The notes under the pieces are model-generated. The model worked only from the letters and a program-made list of their open reading frames with translations, did no database searches and was not told the origin of the DNA. The position numbers and the translations under genes were made by a program. Positions 35,677 through 47,596 of a stretch of 64,000 nucleotides of DNA are shown here, one piece after another. Position 1 is the stretch's first letter. The number at the start of each line of letters is the position of its first letter. Origin of the DNA: Candidatus Krumholzibacteriia bacterium (GTDB lineage: Bacteria > Krumholzibacteriota > Krumholzibacteriia > WVZY01 > JAKEHA01); assembly GCA_029865265.1 (NCBI GenBank), contig JAOUHG010000010.1:53465-117464 (forward strand). Direction: 5' to 3'.

Positions 35677-37325
35677 CAGCCGCCACCACCACTGGAATCG
35701 GCCGGCGCGGCGGTGGTATCTGCCACAACCGGTGCGGGTGGCGGCGCAACCGCGCTGGTGTCCGCCACGGCGGGACGGCGGACGCGCGCGGAATCGACGC
35801 CGGCCACCGGTCGCGGCACGGGCCGCTGCGGCCGGTTGCGCGTATCGGGGCCGGGCGGCGGGACCACCTGCGGCGCGGGCGCCTTCTGCACCCATTCCGA
35901 GACCGGCGGCGGAGCCGGCGCACCGGCGTAGAAGCCCTGCGCCAGTTGCGCCTGTGCGCTGTCCGGATAGCGGGTGATGAGCACCTCGTAGTACTGGCGC
36001 GCCTTCAGCGTATCGCCGTGTACCACGCCGCTGATGTACCCGAGGGCGTAGACCGCCTTGGGGGCGTACTCGCTGTCGGGGAAGTCGTTGGCGACCTTTT
36101 CGTAGTTCGCGACGGCCTTGTCGGGGCTCTCGAACTGGAAGAACTGAATCTCGGCCAGCGAGAAGGTTCGCATGGCCACGGCTTCCGGGCTGTCATCGCC
36201 CGATGTCTCCTGCACCTTGAGCATCCGGCTGATGTTGCCGCTGCGCTTGATGGCGTCCTCCGCGTAGTCCGAACTCGAGTATGCCCGCGGCACCTCCTGG
36301 TAGTTGTGCTGCGCGGTCTGCAGGCTGTCCATGGATTCGTACAACACACCGAGTCGGTAGTACGCCTCCGCGGCGTAGGTACCGCGCGCGAAGCGCGTGG
36401 TGACATCCTTGTACTCGTCAATGGCGATGATGGTGGAGTCGAGTGCCGCGTGCGCGCGTGCCCGCAACAGGATGGCTATGGGCTCCTTCTCGATGGAGCG
36501 CGGGAGCGTCTTCACACCCTCCAGCGTCGTGATCGCGTTGTGGTATTCGCCCAGCTGGGTCTGCACGCGCGCCATCCCGATCCACACGTCGTACCGGTAG
36601 GATTCCGGGATGCGCGACTCGCTGAGTCGGCTGTACACGTTGAGACTCTCCTGGTACTGTTCCTTGCGCGCCAGGATGTCGGCCATCTCCACCTGGGCGG
36701 TGAAGCGATAGTTCGAGTGGTCGTGGTCCTTCTCGAGAATCCCGAGCGCCCTGACGGCCTCGTCGTACATCCCCAGCTCCATGAGGCTCGAGCACAGCAG
36801 GTACAGGGCCTCCGGGCGATGGTCGTTCTTGCGGTGCTCGGACACGAAATCGCGCAGCGCCAGCGCTGCGAGGTCGTACTTGTCGCTGGCATAGAGCGAC
36901 TTTCCCTTGAGGAATTCCGCGTCGTCCAGCAGGTTGCTCTCGGGATGCGTGCGTTCCAGCGTGTCCAGTGCAGCGACTGCCTCTTCATAGCGGCCCAGCG
37001 CGTACAACGACTTGGCCGAGAGCAGCATGGCATCGTCCACATGTTTGCTATCGGGATAGTTGGCGATCATCTTCTTGCACTTCTCGATGACATCCTCGTA
37101 CTGGCGGGCCGCGGGACTGGCGCTCGTGGGTTGTGACTGCTGGGAGGGCTGCGATTGCTGGGATTGCCCGGGCTGGGTCTGGGCGGCGCGCGTATCCAGC
37201 TTCTGCGCCTCCTTGAACTGCTGCTCGGCGTTGTAGAGCGTGTTGAAGTACGCGCACGCGCTGAGCGTGATCAGCGCGCCCAACAACGCAACCGAAGTCC
37301 AGCCCCGTGCCCGCGCGGTACGCAC
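35676..37325 (-). CDS. TPR-repeat lipoprotein embedded in the pyr operon
   Basis: A 549-residue exported protein. The signal ends LITLSACAYFNTLYNAEQQ (acylated Cys near 24). After a Gln/Ser-rich linker (about 50-70) come many tetratricopeptide-type repeats, for example YEDVIEKCKKMIANYPDS, and LDTLERTHPESNLLDDAEF; YfiO/YbgF-like units repeat to about residue 460. The C-terminal 90 residues are Pro/Ala/Val-rich. Start GTG at 37325, one base after the pyrC stop. Such proteins scaffold envelope assembly complexes. No pyrimidine role is suggested by its sequence. Confidence 0.88.
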   Translation of the reverse strand: MRTARARGWTSVALLGALITLSACAYFNTLYNAEQQFKEAQKLDTRAAQTQPGQSQQSQPSQQSQPTSASPAARQYEDVIEKCKKMIANYPDSKHVDDAMLLSAKSLYALGRYEEAVAALDTLERTHPESNLLDDAEFLKGKSLYASDKYDLAALALRDFVSEHRKNDHRPEALYLLCSSLMELGMYDEAVRALGILEKDHDHSNYRFTAQVEMADILARKEQYQESLNVYSRLSESRIPESYRYDVWIGMARVQTQLGEYHNAITTLEGVKTLPRSIEKEPIAILLRARAHAALDSTIIAIDEYKDVTTRFARGTYAAEAYYRLGVLYESMDSLQTAQHNYQEVPRAYSSSDYAEDAIKRSGNISRMLKVQETSGDDSPEAVAMRTFSLAEIQFFQFESPDKAVANYEKVANDFPDSEYAPKAVYALGYISGVVHGDTLKARQYYEVLITRYPDSAQAQLAQGFYAGAPAPPPVSEWVQKAPAPQVVPPPGPDTRNRPQRPVPRPVAGVDSARVRRPAVADTSAVAPPPAPVVADTTAAPADSSGGGG

Positions 37326-37326
37326 G

Positions 37327-38645
37327 CTACACTCCCACCCCCGCCGTCGAGACGCACACGCCGTTCACCAGCGTGTGCTTCACCCTGCCGGTGACCTCGT
37401 GCCCGATGAAGGCGGAGTTCTTTGAGCGAGAATGCAGATCCTCGGCGCGCACCGTCCACGGCTCCGCCGGATCGAAGAGCACCAGGTCCGCGGAAGCCCC
37501 GCGGCTGAGCGTCCCACCGGGGATGCCGAGGCATGCCGCCGGCTTGTGGGTGATGAGCGCCAGCGCCTGCGGCAGCGTGAGATGACCCGGGGCAACCAGA
37601 TGTTTGACCACCAGCGGAAACATGGTCTCGAGCCCCACGGAACCATTCGGCGCCGCGCTGAACTCCACCTGCTTCTCGTGGGCCGCGTGGGGAGCGTGAT
37701 CGGATGCGATGCAGTCGATGGTTCCGTCCTTGATGGCCTCGATCATGGCCTCGCGGTCCTCGGCGCCGCGCAGGGGCGGGTTGATCTTCTTGCTGGTGTC
37801 GTAGGTGACGAGATCCTTGTCCTCCAGGCACAGGTAGTGGGGCGCGGTTTCCGCCGTCACCGAGAGACCGTCTTCCTTGGCGCGGCGGATGAGCTGGATG
37901 GAGCCCCGCGTCGACATGTGCGCGCCGTGGTACTTCGCGCCCTTGACCGCGCGCAGAATGGTGAGATCGCGGGCGAGGCACACTTCTTCGCTGTACGCGG
38001 GAATTCCCTTCAAGCCGAGTTTGGTGGAGTAGAAGCCCTCGTGCATGACACCGTCGCCCGAGGCGCACATGTCCTCGCAGTGCTCGATGAACGGGATTCC
38101 CAGCGGCACCGTATACTCCATCACCCGGCGCGCCATGTCGGCGGTGCCCACCGGCGAGCCGTCGTCGCTCACCGCCACCGCGCCCGCATCCACCAGATCG
38201 TGGTACTCGCTCAGCACCTCGCCCTTGCGGCCGATGGTGGCCGCGGCGATGGGATACACCTTCGCCAGACCCGCAATCTTCGCCTGGGTGAGGATGAACT
38301 CCACCACGCTGCGGTCGTCGATGGCGGGAATGGTGTTGGGCATGCACGCCACCGACGTGAACCCACCCGCCACCGCGGCGCGCGTGCCGGTGGCGATGGT
38401 TTCCTTGTACTCGTGTCCGGGCTCGCGCAGGTGGACGTGGATGTCCACGAAGCCCGGCGCCAGATGCAACCCGCGCCCGTCGTAGATGGGGAGCGCCGCC
38501 TCTTTCGCGCGTCCGCGTTCGACGCCTTCGATCTTGCCGTCGGCGACGACCACGTAGCCGGGGAACAAGGTGTTGCGCGCCGGGTCCACGACGGTCACGT
38601 TATCGATGATGAACGAGCGATGGGTGAGATTGTCGAGACTCAGCA

Positions 38646-38649
<4 letters not shown>
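37327..38649 (-). CDS. pyrC: dihydroorotase, type I
   Basis: Zinc amidohydrolase cyclising carbamoyl-aspartate to dihydroorotate. The 440-residue protein has the metal motif FVDIHVHLREPGHEYKET (about 67-84), ACMPNTIPAIDD, MSTRGSIQLIRRAK, ETAPHYLCL and the catalytic ASDHAPHAAHEK (about 325). All type I zinc-site motifs are visible, so it should be active, unlike the inactive PyrC partners found in some genomes. ATG 38649 overlaps the pyrB stop (ATGA). Confidence 0.96.
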
Positions 38650-40755
<2,106 letters not shown>

Positions 40756-40819
40756 TGTGGCGTTCAGACTGCTTGGTCTCACACGCGCACACTTTCTTGC
40801 GTTTCTTTCGTCACGAATG

Positions 40820-40847
40820 TTGACTACTCAGCAAACATTGCTACATT
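40820..40847 (+). promoter_or_regulatory. candidate promoter of the HNH endonuclease gene
   Basis: TTGACT (40820-40825), 16-bp spacer, TACATT (40842-40847), about 60 nt ahead of the GTG start at 40911. The local sequence is AT-richer than its surroundings. Confidence 0.5.
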
Positions 40848-40910
40848 AAGAGAGCACGTTGTGTTCCTCCCATCATCTTTGTGTGGTGCAGCCCATCAGG
40901 AGGTAATGCC

Positions 40911-42108
40911 GTGTTGCTTCATTCTCTCTCCGACAAGAAACTCCTCTCCACGACCCACGAACTCACCCGCCGCGAGCGCAGGCTGGCTCTCAGCGTGTTG
41001 CTGCATCTCAACGAGATCGAACGGCGCAAGCTGCACCTGGAACTGGCGTACAAGTCGATGTTCGAGTTCTGCACGGCTGCTCTGGGGTACTCGGAGTCGG
41101 CCGCCTCACGACGCCTGCGCGTTGCGCGGTGCGTGGCGCGCTTCCCCGAGGTGTACGCCCTGCTGGAATCAAACGAGGTGAACGTGAGTACGGTCGCCCA
41201 GGTGGCGCGCGTGTTGTCGGTGGACAACAAGGTCGAGATACTGGCGCGGATTCGTGGCAGATCGCAGCGGCAGGTCGAGGCAATCGTCGCCGAGTACGAG
41301 CCCCGCGCGGCGGCGCCGCGGGACCGGGTGCGCACGGTGGTGGTGCGGGTCCCGGTTGTGGCGGCGCCTTCAACGCCGGTCCAGGCGGCGAATGTGGGCG
41401 AAGATGGCCGCGGGCTGTCTCTCGCGACAGACCCGGGCGCTGCCCCCAATGGCAGGAATACACCGCCGCGGGCGCCGGCACGAGATCACAACCGTAACGG
41501 TTGTGAATGTAAAGATGGCGTGGATTCACGGGGCGCGACCGGGGCCGTGGCGGTCGGCGGCATGGCGGAAGCCGCGCGACTCGAACGCCTTGCGTCCATC
41601 CACTTCTGCGCCAGCGAAGCATTCATGGCCAAGATCGAGAAGGTGAAGTCGCTGGTCTGGCACCGCCTGCCGGCCAATGCTACTTTCGAGCAGGTCTTCG
41701 AGCTGGCCCTGGATTTCTTGATCGCGCGCGAGGATCCGTCACGCCGACAGTCAAGGCGCGAGCAGCGCGCCGGACGTCAGGAGCGCGGGGCTGTCAAAGC
41801 CGCCGGCAACGCGAAGAAACGACGCGAGAATCCGCGGCATATCCCCATGGCGGTACGCGACACGGTCTTTCGTGAGAGACGACGGCCGCTGCACGTTCAA
41901 GGCTGGCAATGGCCGGCGCTGCGAATCCAGGCGCGCGCTGCAGATCGATCATGTCAAACCCGTTGCCCGTGGTGGCCCCGGCACGCCGGATAATCTACGG
42001 CTCCTGTGCGCGTATCACAATCGATTGGAAGCGGAGCTTCTGATGGGATCGTGCGGGCGTCGCGACGGACCTACGACCCGAACGCCTCGTGGTCTGCGAC
42101 CGCGGTGA
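40911..42108 (+). pseudogene. HNH endonuclease-like gene, frameshifted before the HNH domain
   Basis: The N-terminal part is the helical domain of a familiar HNH-endonuclease family (LTRRERRLALSVLLHLNE, MFEFCTAALGYSESAASRRL, RGRSQRQVEAIVAEYEP). GTG 40911 is backed by AGGAGGT seven bases upstream. Near 41870 the frame ends in nonsense (stop at 41993), while the +1 frame carries an intact HNH motif: CTFKAGNGRRC, IDHVKPVARGG, NLRLLCAYHNRLEAE. One extra base in GAGAGAC around 41873-41878 explains it. Restoring the frame gives about 398 residues. Could be true decay, a sequencing error, or programmed slippage; the last is least likely. Its tail overlaps gph by 38 bp. Confidence 0.8.
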
Positions 42109-42751
42109 GGTCGTCCACCAGCCAGTCCGGGTTGGCGGCGGCGAGTTTCTCCGCGGACGTCCAGCCCGTGGACACCGCGAGGCACTTGAGACCGTGCGCC
42201 TTCGCGCAGGCCACATCCAGCAGCGAGTCCCCCACGATCACCGCGTCGGCCGCGTCGAAGCGGCGCCCCAGCAGGGCGTGGGCGCGTTCCAGCGCCACCG
42301 GCGGCAGGTCATTGCGGTCGAACTGATCGTCGCCGTAACTGCCGAAGGCGAAGTAGCCGTCGATCCCCACCCGCGAGAGTTTTATCTTTGCGCCTCGTTC
42401 GAAATTCCCCGTCAACAAACCCAGGGCAAGATCGTCCCGTGCGGCGAGGGCATCGAGCAGTCCGGGCAGGCCCGGCAGAATGCGCATGCGGTCGCGGTGC
42501 AGGATCTCGTCGAGGCGGTCGAGGTAGGCGTCGCGGGCCGAAGGCAGCCACGCCACCACCTCCTCCCGCGTGCGGCCGGCTTCGGTGAGCAGGTCCAGCA
42601 TGATGCGCGGGTCGGTCTTCCCCGAGAACTCGTGGTTATAAATGTCGCCGGTCTCGCCGTAGACCTCCATGAGGGCTTCGGCGAAGGCGAGGCGCGGCTG
42701 CTTGCCGCTGTCGACCAGCGTGCCGTCGATATCAAACAGGATGAGTTTCAC
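42071..42751 (-). CDS. HAD-family hydrolase, phosphoglycolate phosphatase-like
   Basis: A 226-residue HAD phosphatase. Motif I is LILFDIDGTLVDS (nucleophile Asp7), motif II lies in LGLLTGNFERGA (about 113), motif III Lys in the ALERAHALLG region, and motif IV is AVIVGDSLLDVACAKAHG (about 172-189). A helical cap follows motif I. It resembles Gph, which removes 2-phosphoglycolate, but HAD specificity cannot be assigned by eye. Start GTG. Convergent with the frameshifted HNH gene. Confidence 0.85.
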   Translation of the reverse strand: MKLILFDIDGTLVDSGKQPRLAFAEALMEVYGETGDIYNHEFSGKTDPRIMLDLLTEAGRTREEVVAWLPSARDAYLDRLDEILHRDRMRILPGLPGLLDALAARDDLALGLLTGNFERGAKIKLSRVGIDGYFAFGSYGDDQFDRNDLPPVALERAHALLGRRFDAADAVIVGDSLLDVACAKAHGLKCLAVSTGWTSAEKLAAANPDWLVDDLTAVADHEAFGS

Positions 42752-42922
42752 GCAGGCAAGCTACTACGGGGGGGTGTCCGGGTGCAAACCGTGTTTGCGG
42801 GCAGTCCGCCGAAAATGGCGGGCGCACGATACCGATCCGACGCGATTTCCGCAGCGCGATTTCAAATGTTTCGCGCGAGGACCATGAGCGGAGGAGCGGT
42901 GTCGTGCGACCGCAAGAAGCGG

Positions 42923-44695
42923 CTACGGCCACAGGCGGGGCACCATGACCAGCGCGAGCACGAATATGAGCAACGTCAGCGGCGCGCCCACGCGCACGAA
43001 ATCGCGGAAGCGGTAGCTGCCGGGGCCATAAACCATCGCGCACGACGGTTCGAGGGGGGTCAGGTACGAACAACTCGCGGCGATGGCAATCATCATGGCA
43101 AATGGGCGCGGATTTAGATCGGTCAGAATCGCCGCCTGCAACGCAATGGGCAGCATGACGATGGCCGCGGCCTGGTTGGACATGGGCTGGGTAAGCAGGA
43201 CCGTCAACATGAAGAAGCCGCCGAGGAGCCAGCGTGGCCCCAGTCCGTCCACCAGGAAACCGGCAAGGTACGCCGCCGCCCCCGTTTCCTGCATGGCCGT
43301 GCCCAGCCCGAGCAACGCCGCGATCATGATGATTACACGCCACTCCACCGTGGCGTAGGCCGCCGCGGGTGAGATGCAACGCGTGGCAAACACGATCACG
43401 ACGCCCAGCATTACCGAGATCGCGATGGGAAGAATCCCCAGTGCCGCCAGCGCGAGCACGCCCACGAAGGTGGCAATCGCCACCGGCGCGCGCGCGCGGT
43501 TGGGGCGCAGCGTGTCCATCAGCTCTACGCGCCCCAGTGCCTGAAAGGTGGGTTCGTCGCGCATGCGCGAGAGAACGTCGCGGCGCCCCTGCAGCAGCAG
43601 GACGTCTCCGATCTGCAGCGGCACGTCGCTCATTTTGCGCACCACGTGCACACCGCGATGGTTCATCCCCAGCACCTGCAGCCCGAAGCGCTCGCGGAAG
43701 CGAAAACCACGCAGGGTGCGCCCGATGAGCGCCGAACCAGGCAGCAGGATCGCCTCCACCAGGCCCATGTCGTGCTTCTGCAGTTCCGGGTCGGACAGCG
43801 TCACGTCCGCCTTGATCTTCACACCGGCGATGTCCTTCACGCGCACGATGTCCTCCTGCCGCCCCTCCACCATGAGCACGTCGCCATCCTGCAGCAGCGT
43901 GGCCCCGTCGGGCTGGATGTACTCGCGCTTGTCGCGCACGATGTGCAGAACGGTAAGGCCCAGGTTCTCCCCGATCTTCGCCTGCGCCAGCGTTTTGCCC
44001 GCGAGGCCGGATTTGGGCGTGACGATGAGTTCGCTCAGGTAGGGTCGCAGGCCGAAGCGGTCGGCCAGGTCCTGCGCCTTGGCGCGATCCGGCACCAATC
44101 GCCGGCCAATGAGAATCATGTACAGGATCCCCGCCAGCGCGATGGGGATACCGATGGGGGCGAGTTCAAAGAGACCCATGGGCGCCATGCCGTGGTCGCG
44201 CATGACACCGCTCACCACCACGTTGGTGGACGTGCTCACCAGAGTGACAGAACTGCTCAGCGTGGATGCGAACGCCAGCGGCATCAGGAAGCGCCCCGCA
44301 CTGGTGTTGGTGCGCTGGGCCATGCTGAATGCGACGGGGAGAAAGAAAGCGGTCGATGCCGTGTTGCTCATGAACGCGCTCATGGTGGCCGCGGCCACCA
44401 TCAGCAGCAGCAGCGCTCGGGTGGGACTCTTGCCGCTCTGGCGCATGAGCGCGCGGCCGATCACGTCCACCACACCCGTCCGCTGCAGGGCGGCGGTCAT
44501 GATGAGCAGGCCCAGGATCAGAATGACGGTGTGGCTGCCGAAGCCGGCGAAGGCGCGCTCGGTGGGCAGGAGCCCGGTGAGCACCAATGCCAGCAGAATG
44601 CCGAGCGCGGTAACGTCGGGAGAGACCTTCTCCGACCAGAAAATTGCAATGCCGGCGCCGAGAATCAGCAGTAACAGTGCGATCTCTGGTGTCAC
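42923..44695 (-). CDS. SLC13/DASS-type anion transporter with two TrkA-C domains
   Basis: A 590-residue membrane protein. N-terminal helices (1-215) include the TVILILGLLIMTAAL segment and the SNTASTAFFLPVAF motif of the DASS/ArsB-NhaD superfamily. Two cytoplasmic TrkA-C (RCK_C) domains follow at about 225-300 and 310-395 (VLHIVRDKREYIQPDG; DVLLLQGRRDVLSRM). The C-terminal helices contain MSNQAAAIVMLP and the duplicated motif. Proteins of this layout transport sulfate, citrate or dicarboxylates. GTG start supported by AAGGGAG. Anion identity unknown. Confidence 0.88.
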   Translation of the reverse strand: MTPEIALLLLILGAGIAIFWSEKVSPDVTALGILLALVLTGLLPTERAFAGFGSHTVILILGLLIMTAALQRTGVVDVIGRALMRQSGKSPTRALLLLMVAAATMSAFMSNTASTAFFLPVAFSMAQRTNTSAGRFLMPLAFASTLSSSVTLVSTSTNVVVSGVMRDHGMAPMGLFELAPIGIPIALAGILYMILIGRRLVPDRAKAQDLADRFGLRPYLSELIVTPKSGLAGKTLAQAKIGENLGLTVLHIVRDKREYIQPDGATLLQDGDVLMVEGRQEDIVRVKDIAGVKIKADVTLSDPELQKHDMGLVEAILLPGSALIGRTLRGFRFRERFGLQVLGMNHRGVHVVRKMSDVPLQIGDVLLLQGRRDVLSRMRDEPTFQALGRVELMDTLRPNRARAPVAIATFVGVLALAALGILPIAISVMLGVVIVFATRCISPAAAYATVEWRVIIMIAALLGLGTAMQETGAAAYLAGFLVDGLGPRWLLGGFFMLTVLLTQPMSNQAAAIVMLPIALQAAILTDLNPRPFAMMIAIAASCSYLTPLEPSCAMVYGPGSYRFRDFVRVGAPLTLLIFVLALVMVPRLWP

Positions 44696-44897
44696 GGCAA
44701 CTCCCTTTTTCTACAGCTCCTGCCGGGCCCACCACCGCCATGTCGCGCGGACCGGTCGCCGGGCTGTCAAGGGTAACGGCCCGGCACCGGCTGCGCAACG
44801 ACGATCGTCGGCAGTGAACTGGGCAGGTTTGTGCCATCCCCCGGGTGTTCGTATCTTGCTATGATGCACGGGCAACTGTGACGCCGTTTCGTAAGAC

Positions 44898-45716
44898 ATG
44901 ACCCCACCATTCATCGCAATGCTGTTCGCCTTTACCATCGCGCTTCCGGAGCAGGGCGGCCGCGTGATCCTGGAGGATCGCCTGGCCTCCGCCCTCGTCC
45001 TCGCGCCGGGCGACACGGTGGAAATTCGCATGACCGGCGACAACCGGGACGCCACCGCCTTCGTGGTGGCGGGCACCCACACACCCCCGCCCGACCCGGC
45101 GGGCATCAGCCGCAGCAGCCGCACGGTATGGATGTCGCTCCCCGACCTCGAAGACCTCTCCGGACGCCACGACCGCGTGAGCCGCTTCGTGCTGGCGCTT
45201 GCGCCGGGCGCGAATGCCGATTCGACGGTGACCGCACTCAACCAAATGGAAATGGGCTTTCGCGCCTACCACGCCACCGACGTGGCCGCGCGCTCTTCTG
45301 AGACCTTCGTGGTGATCTCCAACTTCCACAAGGCAATCTCGTTTCTCTCCATCATGGCCGGCTCGGCCTTCCTGGCCGCCATCGTGCTCCTGCAGGTTCA
45401 GGAGCTGCGCAAGTCGCTCGGCGTGCTGCGCGTGCTGGGCTTCTCGCGGCGGCGCATCTACGTTTCGGTGGTGGGGGAAACGGTGTTACTCGCCAACACG
45501 GGCGCGGCAATCGGGGTGGCGCTGGCACTGGTGGTGTCGCGCGGGGTAAACATGTACTACCGCCGCTATTTCGACACCGATCTCGTCTTTTCCGCGGTGA
45601 CGGGAATGCACGTGGCCCTGGCATTCGGGATCGCCACGCTGGTGGGACTGCTGGTGGGATCGCTGGCAACCGCCTACCTGTTCCGTTTGCAGGTGAACGA
45701 GGTGCTGGGCCGATGA
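44898..45716 (+). CDS. FtsX-domain ABC transporter permease, N-terminally short
   Basis: A 272-residue protein whose C-terminal half is a typical FtsX permease domain: helices near 150-170, 192-215 and 240-262, with ELRKSLGVLRVLGFSRRRIYVS between the first two. The preceding 120 residues look like the end of the extracytoplasmic MacB-PCD domain. The usual N-terminal transmembrane helix and most of the PCD domain are absent or reduced to a weak hydrophobic stretch (5-17). First gene of a four-gene operon; its stop overlaps the next ATG. The frame upstream of ATG 44898 gives no convincing extension. Confidence 0.75.
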   Translation: MTPPFIAMLFAFTIALPEQGGRVILEDRLASALVLAPGDTVEIRMTGDNRDATAFVVAGTHTPPPDPAGISRSSRTVWMSLPDLEDLSGRHDRVSRFVLALAPGANADSTVTALNQMEMGFRAYHATDVAARSSETFVVISNFHKAISFLSIMAGSAFLAAIVLLQVQELRKSLGVLRVLGFSRRRIYVSVVGETVLLANTGAAIGVALALVVSRGVNMYYRRYFDTDLVFSAVTGMHVALAFGIATLVGLLVGSLATAYLFRLQVNEVLGR

Positions 45717-46930
45717 TGATGATGCGCATCGCGCTTCGCAACGTGCTGCGGCACCGGCTGCGCACCACCTTTTCGGTGGCGGCACTCGCCATTGCGGTAG
45801 CGCTGCTGGCCGACATGCTCATGCTCTCCACCGGCATGGAGAAGACATTCAACCGGGTGCTCTCGTCGGTGGGATACGAAGTGCGCGTATGTCCACGCGG
45901 CACGCTCCCCTTCGCCACCGAGGCGGTGATCACGGAGAGCGCGCGCGTGACCGACCGGCTCGCGCGCGACGCGCGCGTGGCCCGCGTGCTGCGCGTACTC
46001 GGAACCACCTTGTACGCGGACTCGGTTCCCGTCTTCGCGATGGGTGCGAGTGGAGAGGACCAGTCCCTGTACCGTGTGGTGGAAGGTGTCGACATCTCGC
46101 GCGTGCCTGTGCCGGAACAAACGCCCCTGGTGATGAACAGAAATGCCGCCGCCGCACTCGGCGCCGGGGTGGGCGACACACTCTCGCTCACCGCAACGCC
46201 GCCCGGCGCAACCATGGCGTTCTCGGACGGCGCGATAGTGGTGGTGAGCGGCATCATCGACATCGCCTTCGACCTGCCCGGCCAGCGCACGGTGGTGATG
46301 CCGCTCGATGCGGTGCAGCGACTGCGCCCGGAATCGCGCGACGCGGTCTCCTTCGTCCTCGTCAAACTGCACGCCGGCGGCGACGATCCGCTCGCGCCCG
46401 CCGGGGTTGACGACCAGCGCGCGGTGGCGGCCGGGATCGAGGCGGACTTCCCGGAGTTGTCGGCCTACTCGATGGACACACTCATGCTCGCGCTCGAGCG
46501 GCAACTCGCGTACTTCAAGCAGTTTGCCACCATTCTCTCCACCATCAGCCTGTTCATTACCTTCCTGCTCATTGCCGTGCTGCTCGCGATTGGCGTGGGC
46601 GAACGTCGCGGCGAGATTGCCGCACTGCGCAGCATGGGCTTTGCACGGCGCTCGATCCAGTGGATGATCGTGGCGGAGAGCGTTGTATTGCTGGCCATGG
46701 GTGCCGCGATCGGCGCGGTGCTGGGCTGGTTTCTGGCCGGGTATCTGGACGGCATCCTCACCCGCTCGCCGAGTTTGCCGGACGGGTATCGTTTCTTCAT
46801 ACCCGCGCCGCGCGAGATCATCCTGGCGGTGCTCATTTCCGGCGCGGCCGGCGTTGTTGCGGCGCTGCTCCCCGCGGTGCAGGCGGCGCGCGTGGATATT
46901 CCCCGGACCCTGCACGAAGAGGTGGTGTGA
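45713..46930 (+). CDS. FtsX/MacB-type ABC transporter permease
   Basis: A 405-residue permease with complete layout: N-terminal helix (FSVAALAIAVALLADML, about 18-34), extracytoplasmic MacB-PCD-like domain (about 45-265) and three C-terminal helices, with GERRGEIAALRSMGFARRSIQ as the cytoplasmic coupling segment (about 300-320). Starts at a run of four ATG codons overlapping the previous stop. Such permeases work with a LolD/MacB-like ATPase, here the next gene, usually as mechanotransmitters or lipoprotein/peptide exporters rather than simple channels. Confidence 0.9.
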   Translation: MMMMRIALRNVLRHRLRTTFSVAALAIAVALLADMLMLSTGMEKTFNRVLSSVGYEVRVCPRGTLPFATEAVITESARVTDRLARDARVARVLRVLGTTLYADSVPVFAMGASGEDQSLYRVVEGVDISRVPVPEQTPLVMNRNAAAALGAGVGDTLSLTATPPGATMAFSDGAIVVVSGIIDIAFDLPGQRTVVMPLDAVQRLRPESRDAVSFVLVKLHAGGDDPLAPAGVDDQRAVAAGIEADFPELSAYSMDTLMLALERQLAYFKQFATILSTISLFITFLLIAVLLAIGVGERRGEIAALRSMGFARRSIQWMIVAESVVLLAMGAAIGAVLGWFLAGYLDGILTRSPSLPDGYRFFIPAPREIILAVLISGAAGVVAALLPAVQAARVDIPRTLHEEVV

Positions 46931-47596
46931 GTGGCGGCCGAACCGATCATCGTGGCCGAACGAATCGGCAAGAACTACCACGTGGGAGCCAGCGACGTGG
47001 AGGCGGTGCGCGACTTCTCGCTAACCGTCGCGCGCGGTGAGTTCGTCTCCCTCATGGGACCCAGTGGCTGCGGCAAGAGCACGCTGTTGAATCTATTCGG
47101 CTGCATCGACACGCCGACCTCGGGACGGCTGCGCGTGTTCGGCACCGACGCGGCGGCGATGAGCGACGGCGAGCGGTCGGCCCTGCGCCTCAGGCGCATC
47201 GGATTCGTGTTTCAGCGCTTCTACCTGCTGCCCATGCTCACCGCGTTTGAGAACGTGGAACTGCCCATGATCGAGGCGAAGGTACCGCGCCGCGAGCGCA
47301 CCGAACGCGCAAGATCGCTGCTGGAGCGGGTCGGGCTGGGACACCGCATCAAGCACCGGCCCCACCAGCTCTCCGGCGGCGAAATGCAGCGCACCGCCAT
47401 CGCGCGGGCGCTCGCCAACCAGCCCAACCTGGTGATCGCCGACGAACCCACCGGCGAGCTCGACCGCAAGACGGGCGCGTCGATCCTGGCACTGATCAAG
47501 GAACTGCAGCAAGGCGGCCTCACCGTCGTCATGGCCACCCACGACCCGCATGCCGCCGAACTCGGCGACCGCGCCATTCAGATGGAGACATCGTGA
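46931..47596 (+). CDS. ABC transporter ATPase, LolD/MacB-like
   Basis: A 221-residue cytoplasmic ATPase with Walker [13 protein letters not shown] (about 38-49), Q-loop [12 protein letters not shown], signature [15 protein letters not shown] (about 141-155), Walker [13 protein letters not shown] and switch His ATHDPHA. The ELD after Walker B and the RFYLLP segment are typical of the LolD/MacB/FtsE type that partners FtsX permeases. GTG start right after the permease stop; its own stop overlaps the next GTG. Confidence 0.95.
   Translation: MAAEPIIVAERIGKNYHVGASDVEAVRDFSLTVARGEFVSLMGPSGCGKSTLLNLFGCIDTPTSGRLRVFGTDAAAMSDGERSALRLRRIGFVFQRFYLLPMLTAFENVELPMIEAKVPRRERTERARSLLERVGLGHRIKHRPHQLSGGEMQRTAIARALANQPNLVIADEPTGELDRKTGASILALIKELQQGGLTVVMATHDPHAAELGDRAIQMETS

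Noticed and set aside
44855..44870. TATGAT at 44860-44865 as promoter of the AttEFGH-like operon
   Set aside because: No acceptable -35 at 16-19 bp; kept out of the feature list although the operon must start in this 202-bp divergent gap.
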